Origin: Olavius algarvensis associated proteobacterium Delta 3
GTDB taxonomy: Bacteria; Desulfobacterota; Desulfobacteria; Desulfobacterales; CAFBRK01
Reading direction: 5' to 3'
NCBI GenBank assembly: GCA_903231505.1
Contig: CAFBRK010000255.1
Coordinates: 62,001 to 126,000, forward strand
DNA length: 64,000 bases
Position numbers and translations under genes: made by a program. This document shows, one piece after another, positions 52,063 through 61,095 of the stretch (positions are counted from its first letter, which is position 1; each line of letters begins with the position of its first letter). The notes under the pieces were generated by a model. That model was not told the origin of the DNA, made no database searches, and worked only from the letters and a program-made list of their open reading frames with translations.

Positions 52063-53283
52063 CTACAGGACCAAGCAGTCCGCTACCAGCTCCCAGAGAT
52101 ATTTTACCTGCAAAGCGTCCATGTCATAATGCTCTTTGATGTTGTTGAGCTGACCGTGGCAGCTATGGCAGGGAACCACCAGCATCCGGGCGCCGGTACC
52201 TTTGATTTGATCCATTTTTTTCCGGCCGTAGAAGATGCGTTCATCGTTGTATCCGGTGGTCAGGGTGCCCCCGCCGCCGCCACAACAAACCTGGTCCATC
52301 CGGGTCGGATGAAGTTCCCTCCAATCTTTCATACACTGGGAAAGGATCCATCGCGGCTCTTCGAAGAAACCGTGCCCAAAGCGCATCTGGGCCTTTCGCC
52401 CGTAATTGCAGGGATCGTGATAGGCTGTCGGCTGGGTGAATCGGAATTTGTCGAGGTGGATACGGCCGCTCTGGATATAGTCGATGAGCAGATCAAAGAC
52501 GGTCACGAAGTTAAATTTCTCCAGCGCTTCAGGGTAGTATTTTTCAAACCCGGACCGGGTTGACAGATAGGCATGGCCTCATTCGGGCCAGAGCAACGTG
52601 TCGATCTCCAGTCGCTCCATCTGTTCGATGATGCGGCCCGCCATGACCTTCATGGCCTCATTATCCCCTGTAAAATACCCCCAGCTGGTGCCCTCCCAGT
52701 TCTCCGAGGCCACGGTCCAGTCCTCTTGTGCCGCGTGGAAGATCTTCCACCAGTGTTTCAGATCGTCGGTGTGGGTATTGACCAGCTTGTTGTGGATCGT
52801 GGTCAGCAGTCGAGCGCCTTTCTTGTCGATGGGCACTTTGAAATCGCCATAACCCTCTTCCTCGGCGAGTTCCTCTGCCACGTCCTCCAGGATAAAGATA
52901 AAATCCTCCCTGGGCAGCCGGAGGTTGTTGCCGGTGTCCAGGGCAGCCTCGAGACCTTTGTGGAGAACCCCGGGAACGTCCGCCCGCGGTCGAAGGGACC
53001 GGACGTTTCGTACGGCATCTGCGATGTGGATCTCCATGGGGCACACGTGCTCGCATTTACCGCACATGGTGCATATCCAGGGCCAGCGGGAGACCACTAG
53101 GTCATCATCGAGCCCGAAGGAGATCATGCGGATCATCTTCCGGGGGTCGAAGCCATCCACGCCGGATACCGGGCAGGCACTGGAACAGAGTCCGCATGTG
53201 ATGCAATAATCCTGTGAATGCGGCCAGGATCGACACCGGCCGAATTCTAATTGCGTCATTTCCATTCGATCTTCAGAATCCAT
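52063..53283 (-). CDS. Selenocysteine-containing HdrC-HdrB fusion (DsrK/HdrD-like Fe-S oxidoreductase)
   Basis: 406 aa when the in-frame TGA at 52581-52579 is read as Sec235. ATG 53283 is chosen for its GGAGG site. The N-terminal HdrC-like domain holds two 4Fe-4S motifs (Cys27/30/33/37 and Cys71/74/77/81). The C-terminal HdrB/DsrK-like CCG domain has U-G-H-A-Y in place of the family's P-E-C-G-H-A-Y, then Cys292, Cys333-Cys334 and CHSC (372-375), ligands of a non-cubane 4Fe-4S cluster. A SECIS-like hairpin starts 16 nt after the TGA. Read conventionally, the gene would be cut in two: a 234-aa N-part and a downstream ORF (52063-52506) without a good start. It is the last gene of the Qmo/Hdr-like operon and probably the catalytic or quinone/thiol-facing partner of the flavin subunits. 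Confidence 0.85.
52544..52563 (-). other. Bacterial SECIS element candidate
   Basis: On the minus strand the 20-nt segment TCAACCCGGTCCGGGTTTGA lies 16-35 nt after the UGA. It folds as U-C-A-A/U-U-G-A plus C-C-C/G-G-G with one bulged U and an apical GGUCC. The G-G-U-C loop and its distance (G at 23-24 nt) match the rules known for SelB-dependent SECIS in fdhF-type mRNAs. Confidence 0.75.
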
Positions 53284-53345
53284 TTTTTTGTCCTCCGGAT
53301 CGCTTGCATCCCCTTCCCGCCGGAGACGGCGACGCTGTGTGGTCG

Positions 53346-54953
53346 TTACCGGAGATGATGCCATGGCTTTATCGGACTGGGGCCCAGTCCCCGCAACGTG
53401 GTTTCAAACCCGGTGAGAATATCGGCAAACTCTCTTCCCATGTTGGAGGCCAGGGCACACCGTTTCAGGCGTTCCGTTGAAAATCCCGTTTGTCGGAAAA
53501 CCTCCGATAGCTGTTCCATCCGGTGTTTCGCATATTCGTTGCCCCGGCTGGAATGGCAATTGTCCCTGTGGCAGGTGATTGCCAGCACGCCGTCGGCACC
53601 CCGCTGAAACGCAGCGAAGAAATGATCATAGGACAGGATGCCGGCACAGGGCACCTCGACAACGGTGAGGCGCTCGGGCAGCGCACACCCCATGCAGCGG
53701 GCCAAATCCGCCGCCGCTGTGCCCGAACGGGTGCAACAGAAGGCGACGATGGTTGGCGCGACGTCCTGCTGCCGGGCATCCGAACTTCTATCCATGGTAA
53801 CGTGCCGGCTCAGTTCGACCGCATCCAGGCCCGTGATGCGGATGGCATGACGGGGGCATTCGGCAGTGCAAATACCGCAGCGCTCGCAGGCGTCCGGCAT
53901 GACCGTCACCCGGCCCTCCACATGTATGGCCCCATGGGGACATATGCGAAAGCAGGTCAAACACCGGACACACTGCCACCGATCGATTACGGCACGATCA
54001 TCCGTTTCGCAGGCACCACCCTGGATTTCATTTGCCGCAATGGCCGCATTGCCGGCATCCATCCGGTGATCCCTGCCGGACCCTATCGACCGGGCGGGGC
54101 CGGCGACGAATATCCCTTTGCGGTTTGTCTGCACGGCCAGCCTGTGGACATTGTCTCCCTGGAGAAAACGGTTTGAATCTGTTTCTATTCCCAGGCGGCG
54201 CCCGATGTCGATGGCCACATCCGAGGGCCGGATGGTCTCATCGACGACCACGGCATCCGGTGCCAGGGTGAGGGGCATCCCGGTGATGTCATCGTCGAAT
54301 TCCATGGAAACGCTGCCGTCCCGACCCTGGCGGATCTCCGGCCCGATGTCCCCAAACTTCACATAGATGGTTCCTGCCGCCTTGGATTCCCGGTACAGCG
54401 CTTCGAGGCCGTCGGCAGCCACTTTCAAATTCCGGGTCAGTATATAGGTCTGCACATCGTGTTCGTTCTGGAGGAGGATGCTTCGGCGCATGATCTCTTC
54501 ACTGATCACCGGATGGCTCTCAGTGTTCAGGCCGTTCAGAAAGACCAGATGCCGAACCTGTTCAAAGGGATCGGGACCATCCCCGTCGAGGGACGCGCAA
54601 AGATCCGAGAGGGAGAACACACAAGGGGCGGGAGAGAGATCGTATTCCCCGAAGTTCGGTATGCGGACATCCCTTTCAGCCACCACGATGGCCGTCGGCT
54701 GCAGGGTGACATGTTCACCGTGGACGCTCATACGGACCGAAAAGGTGCCTGGGGCACCATCCAGATCGAGCACCCGGGCATCGCCCAGGATCCTGTCGGA
54801 GCCTATGGTCTCAACAAACGGCTGCAGATCGCTTAGGGGTTCAGCGGCCGCCACGACGACATCTCTTCCCACCGCGGACAGATCCCTGGCGATGTACGCC
54901 GCGCACCGGGTGGCTCCCAGGACCAATACCGGATTATGTACTTGTTTCTGCAC
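53346..54953 (-). CDS. QmoB-like flavoprotein with ferredoxin and MvhD domains
   Basis: 535 aa. An N-terminal nucleotide/FAD-binding region of HdrA type (VLVLGATRCAAYIARDL; GIFVAGPARSIGSG) is followed by two 4Fe-4S motifs (CVRCLTCFRICP and CERCGICTAECP). A C-terminal MvhD domain follows (CCTRSG, PCAGILSYDHF, GADGVLAITCHRDNCHSSRGN). This order is that of QmoB, the subunit linking the QmoA flavin to the membrane or partner module. It is preceded by the HdrA/QmoA-like gene and overlaps slightly the longer frame of the next gene, so the three are co-transcribed. Confidence 0.87.
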   Translation of the reverse strand: MQKQVHNPVLVLGATRCAAYIARDLSAVGRDVVVAAAEPLSDLQPFVETIGSDRILGDARVLDLDGAPGTFSVRMSVHGEHVTLQPTAIVVAERDVRIPNFGEYDLSPAPCVFSLSDLCASLDGDGPDPFEQVRHLVFLNGLNTESHPVISEEIMRRSILLQNEHDVQTYILTRNLKVAADGLEALYRESKAAGTIYVKFGDIGPEIRQGRDGSVSMEFDDDITGMPLTLAPDAVVVDETIRPSDVAIDIGRRLGIETDSNRFLQGDNVHRLAVQTNRKGIFVAGPARSIGSGRDHRMDAGNAAIAANEIQGGACETDDRAVIDRWQCVRCLTCFRICPHGAIHVEGRVTVMPDACERCGICTAECPRHAIRITGLDAVELSRHVTMDRSSDARQQDVAPTIVAFCCTRSGTAAADLARCMGCALPERLTVVEVPCAGILSYDHFFAAFQRGADGVLAITCHRDNCHSSRGNEYAKHRMEQLSEVFRQTGFSTERLKRCALASNMGREFADILTGFETTLRGLGPSPIKPWHHLR

Positions 54954-55006
54954 GTCAGTACTCCATCACACCGGTCACATCACATGGCGCCGAATCCCTT
55001 CGAAGA

Positions 55007-56257
55007 TCATTCCGGCGCTTCACTGCCCGAGGTTGCGTGGGTGCCCCTAAGGTATGAGTACACCGCCCAGGCCGTGTCACCGGCGCCGGCAACGGATTCG
55101 GCAATGCCCATCGGCCCCTGTACAGCACCGGCTGTAAATATGCCGGGGCCTTCTTCGGCGGGTAAGGCAAAGCCGTTTTCCGACAGGGGCAGGGCCAGGG
55201 TCCGGGAGAATTTGCTGAAATCGTCGCAGGGCTGTATACCGATGGAAAGGACCACCAGATCAAATTCAGCATCCATGGACCGGTGTTCTTCATTATTGAA
55301 GAACGTCATCTGAAGGTTTTGATGTTCGTTCCGAACGATATCCCCGGGGATCGCCCGTATAAAGTGGAGTTCTTCCCTGGACTCCTTGTAGAAGCTTTCG
55401 AAATCCCTGCCAAAGGTCTGGATGTCGATATAAAACACGGATATATCCGTATCCGGCTGCTGCCGCTTGATTCTCATCGCCATGCGCAGGGCCGAAGCGC
55501 AGCAGACTTTGGAACACCACAGGTGGTTGAGCTTCCCATCCCGGCTCCCGACACATTGGACAAAGGCCATGGTGTGGGGCGCCTCTCCGGTGGAGGGCCG
55601 GATAACACGACCTTCCCGGCGGAGCATCCGTTCCAACTCCAGGTTGGTCACCACGTCCGGAAACATCCCGTAGCCGTATGGTTTGTCTGCAGGATCAAAG
55701 GCCTTGAATCCGGTGGCGACGACGACCGCATCCACCTCCCCGGTCTCCGTTTCCGGTTCCGCCTCAAGGGTGATGGCACCCTCCGGACACGCATCCCGGC
55801 ACTTCGCACAGGACCTGTCTTTCATGTAGAGACAGGCGGTTTCCCGGATGGCGAAAAAGGGTGAGTGGTGTGCGGAGTATCCTCTCCGAATGGCGCCGTC
55901 GGCCGGGCAGATCTCCCTGCACGTGCCACAGTCGGTACATTTCTGCGGATCCATGTAGTGTGGTGAACGATGGACCCGGTAATGGAAACGGCGGTTTCTC
56001 TGGATGCGATCGACCCGGCAACCGGTCATCATGTGAATGCCCGGGTGGGCCAACGCCAGTTTCAGCTTTTCTTCCACCACGCAGGCCCCGCATTTCACGC
56101 ATTGATCAGCGGCCTTACAGGAAAACTGAATACCATGTCCTCCGAGAAAATCGGATTTTTCCACGACGACCGTCTCGATGCGGTACCGGGCCAGAGCGAG
56201 GGATACCGAGAGGCCGGCGACGCCGCCGCCGATGATCAGAACCTTTTTGTTTTCCAT
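55007..56257 (-). CDS. HdrA/QmoA-like FAD and Fe-S protein
   Basis: 416 aa. The start MENKKVLIIGGGVAGLSVSLALARYRIE is an HdrA Rossmann/FAD site (cited in part). Cysteine-rich motifs follow in order: CKAADQCVKCGAC, CTDCGTCREICP and CAKCRDACP. QCVGSRDGKLNHLWCSKVCC is the HdrA-type cluster motif. The C-terminus has GIFTAGAVQGPMGIAESVAGAG, the second FAD strand. It has no extra ferredoxin tail, which matches QmoA more than long HdrA. It should be the flavin subunit receiving or splitting electrons in the complex. It is the first gene of the operon. Confidence 0.9.
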   Translation of the reverse strand: MENKKVLIIGGGVAGLSVSLALARYRIETVVVEKSDFLGGHGIQFSCKAADQCVKCGACVVEEKLKLALAHPGIHMMTGCRVDRIQRNRRFHYRVHRSPHYMDPQKCTDCGTCREICPADGAIRRGYSAHHSPFFAIRETACLYMKDRSCAKCRDACPEGAITLEAEPETETGEVDAVVVATGFKAFDPADKPYGYGMFPDVVTNLELERMLRREGRVIRPSTGEAPHTMAFVQCVGSRDGKLNHLWCSKVCCASALRMAMRIKRQQPDTDISVFYIDIQTFGRDFESFYKESREELHFIRAIPGDIVRNEHQNLQMTFFNNEEHRSMDAEFDLVVLSIGIQPCDDFSKFSRTLALPLSENGFALPAEEGPGIFTAGAVQGPMGIAESVAGAGDTAWAVYSYLRGTHATSGSEAPE

Positions 56258-56603
56258 GTTTTTTTACCTGTGGGCGGTCCAAGCTCAGCATGGACTACTA
56301 GATTGGGTCGAACCCTGTCAAGGCGCCACCATGTGGCCTTTCCTTGCGGCCTCGATTCATACGGGACCTAGCTGGTTGCCTTCAACTGAACATACGGCGT
56401 CAACCCGACCAAGACGTTGCGGCAGACCGTTGACGACGCTCAAAATCATCTATAACGTGATGGATTATCCAACACCATAGCGTGCACGTTCCCCAACCGG
56501 GGGCATTCTATCCGCCCCTTTTTTGTATTGCAAATTGATCGGGGATTCATTATCGTATGGGTAGCCCCATGAAGTTACCCACGGCCCTACCAGAGGACGC
56601 CCC
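56258..56603. other. Divergent intergenic region before the Hdr-like operon
   Basis: This 346-bp gap between the leftward hdrA-like gene and the rightward acidic-protein gene has no ORF of note. A TGTCAA (56316-56321) is a minus-strand TTGACA that could be the -35 of the Hdr-like promoter, but no convincing -10 follows. A weak GGGGGC/GCCCC hairpin with T run sits near 56501-56525. Confidence 0.35.
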
Positions 56604-57161
56604 ATGAATGACCGGTCCTACAGCAAGGAGGATATCCATCGCGCCAGGGGCAATGCCATTGCATCGCCGGATCCGGATACCTCCTTCTTTCTGGGTCCGA
56701 CGTCGGAATCCGACGAAGTCTACGCCTTTGCCCACAAGCTTGATGCCCTTCTGTTTTTAAAAGGATATTTCGGCGATTATCTTGCCGGCTCGGAACAGAA
56801 CGCGCTGCAGACGGAAATCAAGAAGGTCGAGGACACCGGATCCGACGCCGGAACCGGGGGCCTCTCCGACATTCTAGACACCAATGACACCCTGGATATA
56901 TTCGCCGAAGGGTATTGGGAGGAGTTTGTCGAGCGTTCCGTAGAGTTCTGGCCGGAATGGGCTATTTTTTTGGACACCATATCGGGCTCCGCGCTATGGG
57001 ACGACCTGGGGGATACCGATCCAGATTTTGATATTCCCGAAGACAGCGTCGATGCATTCGATAATCCGGCGGGCCACTTCCTCTTCAGTGAACCGCCAGA
57101 GGACGTATACCATGCGGAATTTGTGGAGAGGCTTCTGAATATTGTACCTTTCGCTACCTAG
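56604..57161 (+). CDS. Acidic hypothetical protein
   Basis: 185 aa, strongly acidic, no signal or membrane span. Sections such as AFAHKLDALLFLKGYFGDYLAG, FAEGYWEEFVERSVEFWPEWAIF and FLFSEPPEDVYHAEFVERLL look globular and helical. I recognise no family. A ribosome site (GAGGACGCC region) before ATG 56604 is modest. The product could be a small cytosolic binding protein. Confidence 0.65.
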   Translation: MNDRSYSKEDIHRARGNAIASPDPDTSFFLGPTSESDEVYAFAHKLDALLFLKGYFGDYLAGSEQNALQTEIKKVEDTGSDAGTGGLSDILDTNDTLDIFAEGYWEEFVERSVEFWPEWAIFLDTISGSALWDDLGDTDPDFDIPEDSVDAFDNPAGHFLFSEPPEDVYHAEFVERLLNIVPFAT

Positions 57162-57180
57162 CGGGTTGACTGTGTCTGGA

Positions 57181-57260
57181 TACTGGATGGGCTGAAAGTT
57201 CGAAGTTGAAAGCTGAAAGTTGAATTAAAAATTAGAGATAACAAATTCCAAAACACCAAA
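57181..57260. repeat. GAAAGTT/GAAGTTC-type short tandem repeat region
   Basis: GCTGAAAGTTCGAAGTTGAA, followed by AGCTGAAAGTTGAA and an AT-rich stretch, iterates a 7-bp motif. The gap to 57408 shows no other feature. Confidence 0.55.
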
Positions 57261-57408
57261 TACAATTGATTATACGGGGTGCCGTGGAAGAAAGGATGGC
57301 TGCGAATCGCTAGAGCAAAGCGATACCTCCATTCCAAAATCCAACCCGCCGCCGCTTAGAGCTATGGCGGGCAAACCGGGCTGACGGGCAGACGGGCTGA
57401 CGGAATCT

Positions 57409-57897
57409 ATGAGTCTACGATACAAATTTAAAAAGGCCGAAAAGATTGTCGACGTTCTGAATTCGGTCAATGGTGGTTCCTTGAATGAGATCGGAAGATC
57501 GATCCAGATGGCCGAAGAGAATCTTTCGGCTGCCGCCGAAGATCTGTTGACACTCTGCAGTACAAAGTGCAGAGGCCTGTGCTGTCGAAATGTCTATCCG
57601 GATGAACTCATCACGTTGACGGATGCGGTTCTTATTTTGTCGAGGACCGGGTCCATGGGAGAAACCATTTTTCGATGTGCGGAGAACGAATCGCTGTTTT
57701 CCGCCAATTGCGTGTTTCTCGAGAACGGCACCGGGCCCTGCATATTCCCGCCCGCCGCCAAACCGCATAAATGTATCGCCACGTTTTGCGGCAACACGCG
57801 CCCCGTCCGCAAGGAACTCCGGGCGCTTCGATCCAGCTTCAACAAACTCTTTCGATTCATGCTCGTCAAAAAGCCGGGGCTGGTTCTCGGCTTCTAA
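57409..57897 (+). CDS. Cysteine-cluster (YkgJ-like) hypothetical protein
   Basis: 162 aa. It carries a Cys array: CSTKCRGLCC near residues 50-59, then CAENESLFSANC, CIFPP, KC and FC. This resembles the YkgJ (Fe/Zn-chelating) family in spacing, though not enough to be sure. An N-terminal helix and a basic C-terminal helix flank the cluster. It probably binds a metal or Fe-S cluster. It is convergent with the PocR-domain gene, with a strong hairpin between them. Confidence 0.6.
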   Translation: MSLRYKFKKAEKIVDVLNSVNGGSLNEIGRSIQMAEENLSAAAEDLLTLCSTKCRGLCCRNVYPDELITLTDAVLILSRTGSMGETIFRCAENESLFSANCVFLENGTGPCIFPPAAKPHKCIATFCGNTRPVRKELRALRSSFNKLFRFMLVKKPGLVLGF

Positions 57898-57951
57898 CCC
57901 GAACATTGCATCTTAGATTCAACTCATAAGTGCAACGCACCGCAAAGCGAG

Positions 57952-57982
57952 GCGCCTTGGCGTTATTTACACGCCAAGGCGC
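57952..57982. terminator. Strong GC hairpin between convergent genes
   Basis: GCGCCTTGGCGT (57952-57963) and its perfect complement (57971-57982) form a 12-bp stem with a 7-nt loop between convergent genes. It has no clear T run, so termination is plausible but not certain. Confidence 0.5.
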
Positions 57983-58031
57983 ACGTCAGTGCCTGTGTAA
58001 CCCCGTCAGGAACTGCCTTGCCCATGAATGT

Positions 58032-58057
58032 CTCCATTTGGTGCAATGTCCGGGCTA
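58032..58057 (+). repeat. 26-bp repeat, copy 1 (identical to 62619-62644)
   Basis: CTCCATTTGGTGCAATGTCC and the six bases that follow occur identically at 62619-62644, 4.6 kb away in the same orientation. Both are intergenic. Confidence 0.85.
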
Positions 58058-58062
58058 AAACA

Positions 58063-58584
58063 CTATGTTGCCGCGGAATTGCGTTGATAATTCCGCACGA
58101 CCGCCCCGATTTTCTCCTGGACCTCTGTGACCAGAGTTTCGGCCTCCTTTCGGGAAATCGATCGGATCCCTTCGGACAGGGCCTCCAATTCGTCTTCGGA
58201 AATTTCGGTCACCTTGTTGATCAGAAAGGTGTCGACCTCACCGTCATCGAGAACAAACCCACAAGCACCAAACGCCCCTACAAACTCGTCACCGACAAAA
58301 ATCGGTACGACAACCTTTAGCAGACCGCCGTCGCATTCTTCGATCATTGGCGTGCGATCATTTTTTGCTTCCGCCGCAACGCTCATGTGGGCCACGGCGC
58401 AGATAAAACTCTGTCCCTTGTCCGTGGCTTTGATTGTGGGGCAGAGCCGATTTGCCCATTTCCGGAAGCCGGTAACCCGGATGCCGTCGATGTTGAAAAA
58501 ATTGGCATCCAGGCCATATTTTTGATGGATGTCTCTCTCGATGTCCTCCCACTTCGCCAATGGCATCAGGTCGTCAAGGTTCAT
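58063..58584 (-). CDS. PocR-domain sensory protein
   Basis: 173 aa consisting of one PocR ligand-binding domain: FFNIDGIRVTGFRKWANRLCPTIKA, GQSFICAVAHMSVAAEA and EECDGGLLKVVVPIFVGDEFVG (partly shown). Cysteines in L-C-P, I-C-A and E-E-C-D are conserved in the family and often bind a hydrocarbon derivative or metal. There is no attached output domain; such proteins act with partner regulators or chemotaxis systems. A short gap separates it from the cold-shock gene. Confidence 0.85.
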   Translation of the reverse strand: MNLDDLMPLAKWEDIERDIHQKYGLDANFFNIDGIRVTGFRKWANRLCPTIKATDKGQSFICAVAHMSVAAEAKNDRTPMIEECDGGLLKVVVPIFVGDEFVGAFGACGFVLDDGEVDTFLINKVTEISEDELEALSEGIRSISRKEAETLVTEVQEKIGAVVRNYQRNSAAT

Positions 58585-58666
58585 GCATGTCTCCTCGATG
58601 GCTTAAATAGAACGGGCACCTTGTCCTTGGTTCCACAAGATGCCCGGATCCATCGGTTCCGTTTGA

Positions 58667-58867
58667 TTACTGTCGTTTAACGTTTCTGGCCTCGGGCCCC
58701 CGGTCGGTATCTTCCACTTCAAAATTAACTTCTTCGCCCGGATCGAGTGTCTTGAATCCCGTTGCATCGATGGATGAATAGTGAACAAAGATGTCGCTGC
58801 CGTCCTCTTTACTGATAAAGCCGTAACCTTTCCGATTGTTGAACCATTTGACCGTCCCCTTCAACAT
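58667..58867 (-). CDS. CspA-type cold-shock protein
   Basis: 66 aa. Start ATG 58867 follows AAAGGAGG; longer frames to 58987 are leader sequence. RNA-binding motifs RNP1 (KGYGFI) and RNP2 (DIFVHYSSI) are intact, with the start MLKGTVKWFN. It binds single-stranded RNA as a chaperone in growth or cold. The 295-bp upstream region (to 59162) is a long leader with no gene and no recognised cold-shock box. Confidence 0.95.
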   Translation of the reverse strand: MLKGTVKWFNNRKGYGFISKEDGSDIFVHYSSIDATGFKTLDPGEEVNFEVEDTDRGPEARNVKRQ

Positions 58868-59162
58868 AAGCCTCCTTTCCCGAATACCAGCACGCCTTTT
58901 CAAGTCCACGATATATCTCTTCTGCCGAGCAGAACCGATCGGTACGCCGTAAATACTTCTCTTTGGATGCGGTATGTCGACGAGCATAGGCAGGATGCCG
59001 GTAACGGGTCAAGTTGAAATGGACCCTCGCGCCCGGGTATCGCGCCTGCCGGTGGGGTTCATCAACCCATCTCAACACCACACGGTCACCGGATTCAGCG
59101 CAACTCCCGGCCCATCCCAGCAAATATGACATGGCTCGGTGCAATTTTCAGGACAGACCCGT

Positions 59163-60143
59163 TTACTTTAACATTCTTTCAATTTTGGATGTCTTTTTTG
59201 CGGATTCGATATGGCTGAGAACGACTTCCTGAAGCTTTTGCTGGCTGAGGACCTGGCGGATGCGCTCCTGTGATTCTTCGTAGGGCGCCGTTCGCGGCGG
59301 TCTGCGGTCTTCCACGAGGATCAGATGATACCCGAATCGCGTCTTGACAGGGTCGCTGACTTCTCCCACTTCCAGGGAAAAGGCTTTGTCCTCGAAGGGT
59401 TTGACCATCTGGCCGCGGCGGAAAGATCCCAGGCTTCCCCCCCGGACACTGCTTGGCCCTTCCGATTCCGCCGTGGCAAGTGCCGCAAAATTTTCACCGG
59501 CGTCCAGCTTTTTTTTAAGGTCCTGAATTTTTTTAAAGGCTTTGGCATCTGCCGCGGTGTCGTCAGCGGGTTCCACTTTGATCAGAATGTGACTCGCCTT
59601 GACGGATTCCGGCTCTTGGAACAGTTGTTTGTTTTGATCGTAGAAGGCCCGGGTCTCCGTGTCGGGAACGGATATTTGGTGTACGAACTCCGAGGTCACA
59701 TATTTCTGGACCTGCATTTGCCGACGCATTTGCGCCTTGATCGATGATTCCGTTAATCCGCGCTGTGTGAGCGCCTGGTCGAAGGTGGCCTGGTCCGGGA
59801 ATCGGCTTTTGAATTGCACCCATTGCTCGTTGACCTCGGCATCTGAAATCGTGATGCTTTTTTTAATGCTTTCCTGATACAGGATTTCTCCATCGATCAA
59901 TTCCTCGAGTACCTGTTTTTCCAGTGCTGAGAGTTGACTGGGGTCGACCTGCTGCCCTTGAGCCGCCAATCGGGAGCGGCGCTGGTCAATCCCCTTATCG
60001 AGCATGTCGCGAGAGATGGGCGTACCGTTGACGATTGCCACAGTGGTTTCGGATGTCTTCGAGGCTTGGGTGACTGGCGCTATGGAGAAAACGGGTATCA
60101 TGCACAGACAGCAGATGAAGGCGCATTTGATGAGGGTTTTCAT
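59163..60143 (-). CDS. Periplasmic parvulin-type peptidyl-prolyl isomerase (SurA/PpiC-like)
   Basis: 326 aa from ATG 60143, which has AAAGGA upstream and begins a signal peptide (MKTLIKCAFICCLCMIPVFS). A SurA-type N-domain (about 45-175) holds the LDKGIDQRRSRLAAQGQQVD helix. The rotamase domain (about 190-290) has ASHILIKVEP, GGSLGSFRRGQMVKPFED and FGYHLILVEDRRP. It should help outer-membrane proteins fold in the periplasm. Confidence 0.93.
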   Translation of the reverse strand: MKTLIKCAFICCLCMIPVFSIAPVTQASKTSETTVAIVNGTPISRDMLDKGIDQRRSRLAAQGQQVDPSQLSALEKQVLEELIDGEILYQESIKKSITISDAEVNEQWVQFKSRFPDQATFDQALTQRGLTESSIKAQMRRQMQVQKYVTSEFVHQISVPDTETRAFYDQNKQLFQEPESVKASHILIKVEPADDTAADAKAFKKIQDLKKKLDAGENFAALATAESEGPSSVRGGSLGSFRRGQMVKPFEDKAFSLEVGEVSDPVKTRFGYHLILVEDRRPPRTAPYEESQERIRQVLSQQKLQEVVLSHIESAKKTSKIERMLK

Positions 60144-60305
60144 GGATCGAAAGTCCTTTCGACGGGTCGGTGACAACCCGTGTGATGGGTGTATGTCGGG
60201 GACGACGGTGTCACGGCGGCATTGTCCGGCGCCACCGGATGTGGGACATCCCGAGTCGGGAACCGGAAATGGAACCCTCCATAATTTACGGCAACCATAA
60301 GAGAA

Positions 60306-60535
60306 ATAGCTCCACGGGTCAAGCTGGAAGCCGGTTCCCTCAGAAAGGGCTTGAAATCTTTCAGAAACAGTTCGGATACTGAATCATCCTAGAAGAAGGC
60401 CCATAATCTGTGGAGCTATAAACAAAACTAAGAATGCGGAAAGTGGCCTCTTTGTCACCCCCACCGAACCTCCCCATCAAGGGGGAGGACGTTATTTTCC
60501 CTCCCCTGGGGGGAGGGATTCAAAGGGAGGGGGTA
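60306..60535. repeat. Repeat-rich intergenic stretch with GGGGAGG palindromes
   Basis: TAGCTCCAC near 60306 pairs with GTGGAGCTA near 60410. TCCCTCCCC-TGG-GGGGAGGGA (60498-60518) is a perfect palindrome, flanked by further CCTCCCC/GGGGAGG runs (60469-60535). It explains most of the 448-bp gap between the PPIase and the nucleoside-recognition gene. There is no ORF. Confidence 0.6.
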
Positions 60536-60591
60536 TGACGGGCTCATTCCTTAAATTTGTTTGTAAATCCGATAATCTATGGTGAATTCCG

Positions 60592-61095
60592 TCATCGGGC
60601 GGCCGGCTCGGATCTCTTTTTGGAGTGACGCCTCTGCCAGCATTTGACAAATTGCACCGCGACCTTGGCCGCGGCCAATCGCGGAACCCAGAGCCAGAAG
60701 GGGTGTACCCCGAAAGGAATAAAGAGAACCGGATCTTCGATGACGGCGTGGTTGATGCCGATGGACGCGTGGAGCCGCTCCAGTTCATTTCCGGAGAAGT
60801 CTCCCTCCCTGGCCTCTTCGACGATGACCGCCGAGCCGTAGGCCAGACCGAACAGAACGGCTGTCAGCCACAGCAACCCCATCCGCCGATCCACTCCCAT
60901 AAGCGATAGCAGCGACCCCAAGGGACGGACGATTTTCCCGATCACGTGGTACTGCTTTAACACCTCGAGAATCACCAGGAGCATGGTGATAAAGGAGATG
61001 GGGACCAGTATCTTGAGCAGCCACAGGTAGCCGTCCAGCCCTTTTTTCAGGCCGTCCCGAAGAATGGTTTTTATCGTGGGCGGCGTAAGGTTCAT
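60592..61095 (-). CDS. Nucleoside-recognition (Gate) domain membrane protein
   Basis: 167 aa if ATG 61095 is the start; in-frame ATG 61137 is an alternative, and no start has a good ribosome site. Several hydrophobic segments contain GYLWLLKILVPISFITMLLVI and LLWLTAVLFGLAYGSAVI, typical of the SpmA/SpmB/FeoB Gate domain. The C-terminal tail is basic. It may move nucleosides or ions; function is open. Confidence 0.7.
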   Translation of the reverse strand: MNLTPPTIKTILRDGLKKGLDGYLWLLKILVPISFITMLLVILEVLKQYHVIGKIVRPLGSLLSLMGVDRRMGLLWLTAVLFGLAYGSAVIVEEAREGDFSGNELERLHASIGINHAVIEDPVLFIPFGVHPFWLWVPRLAAAKVAVQFVKCWQRRHSKKRSEPAAR

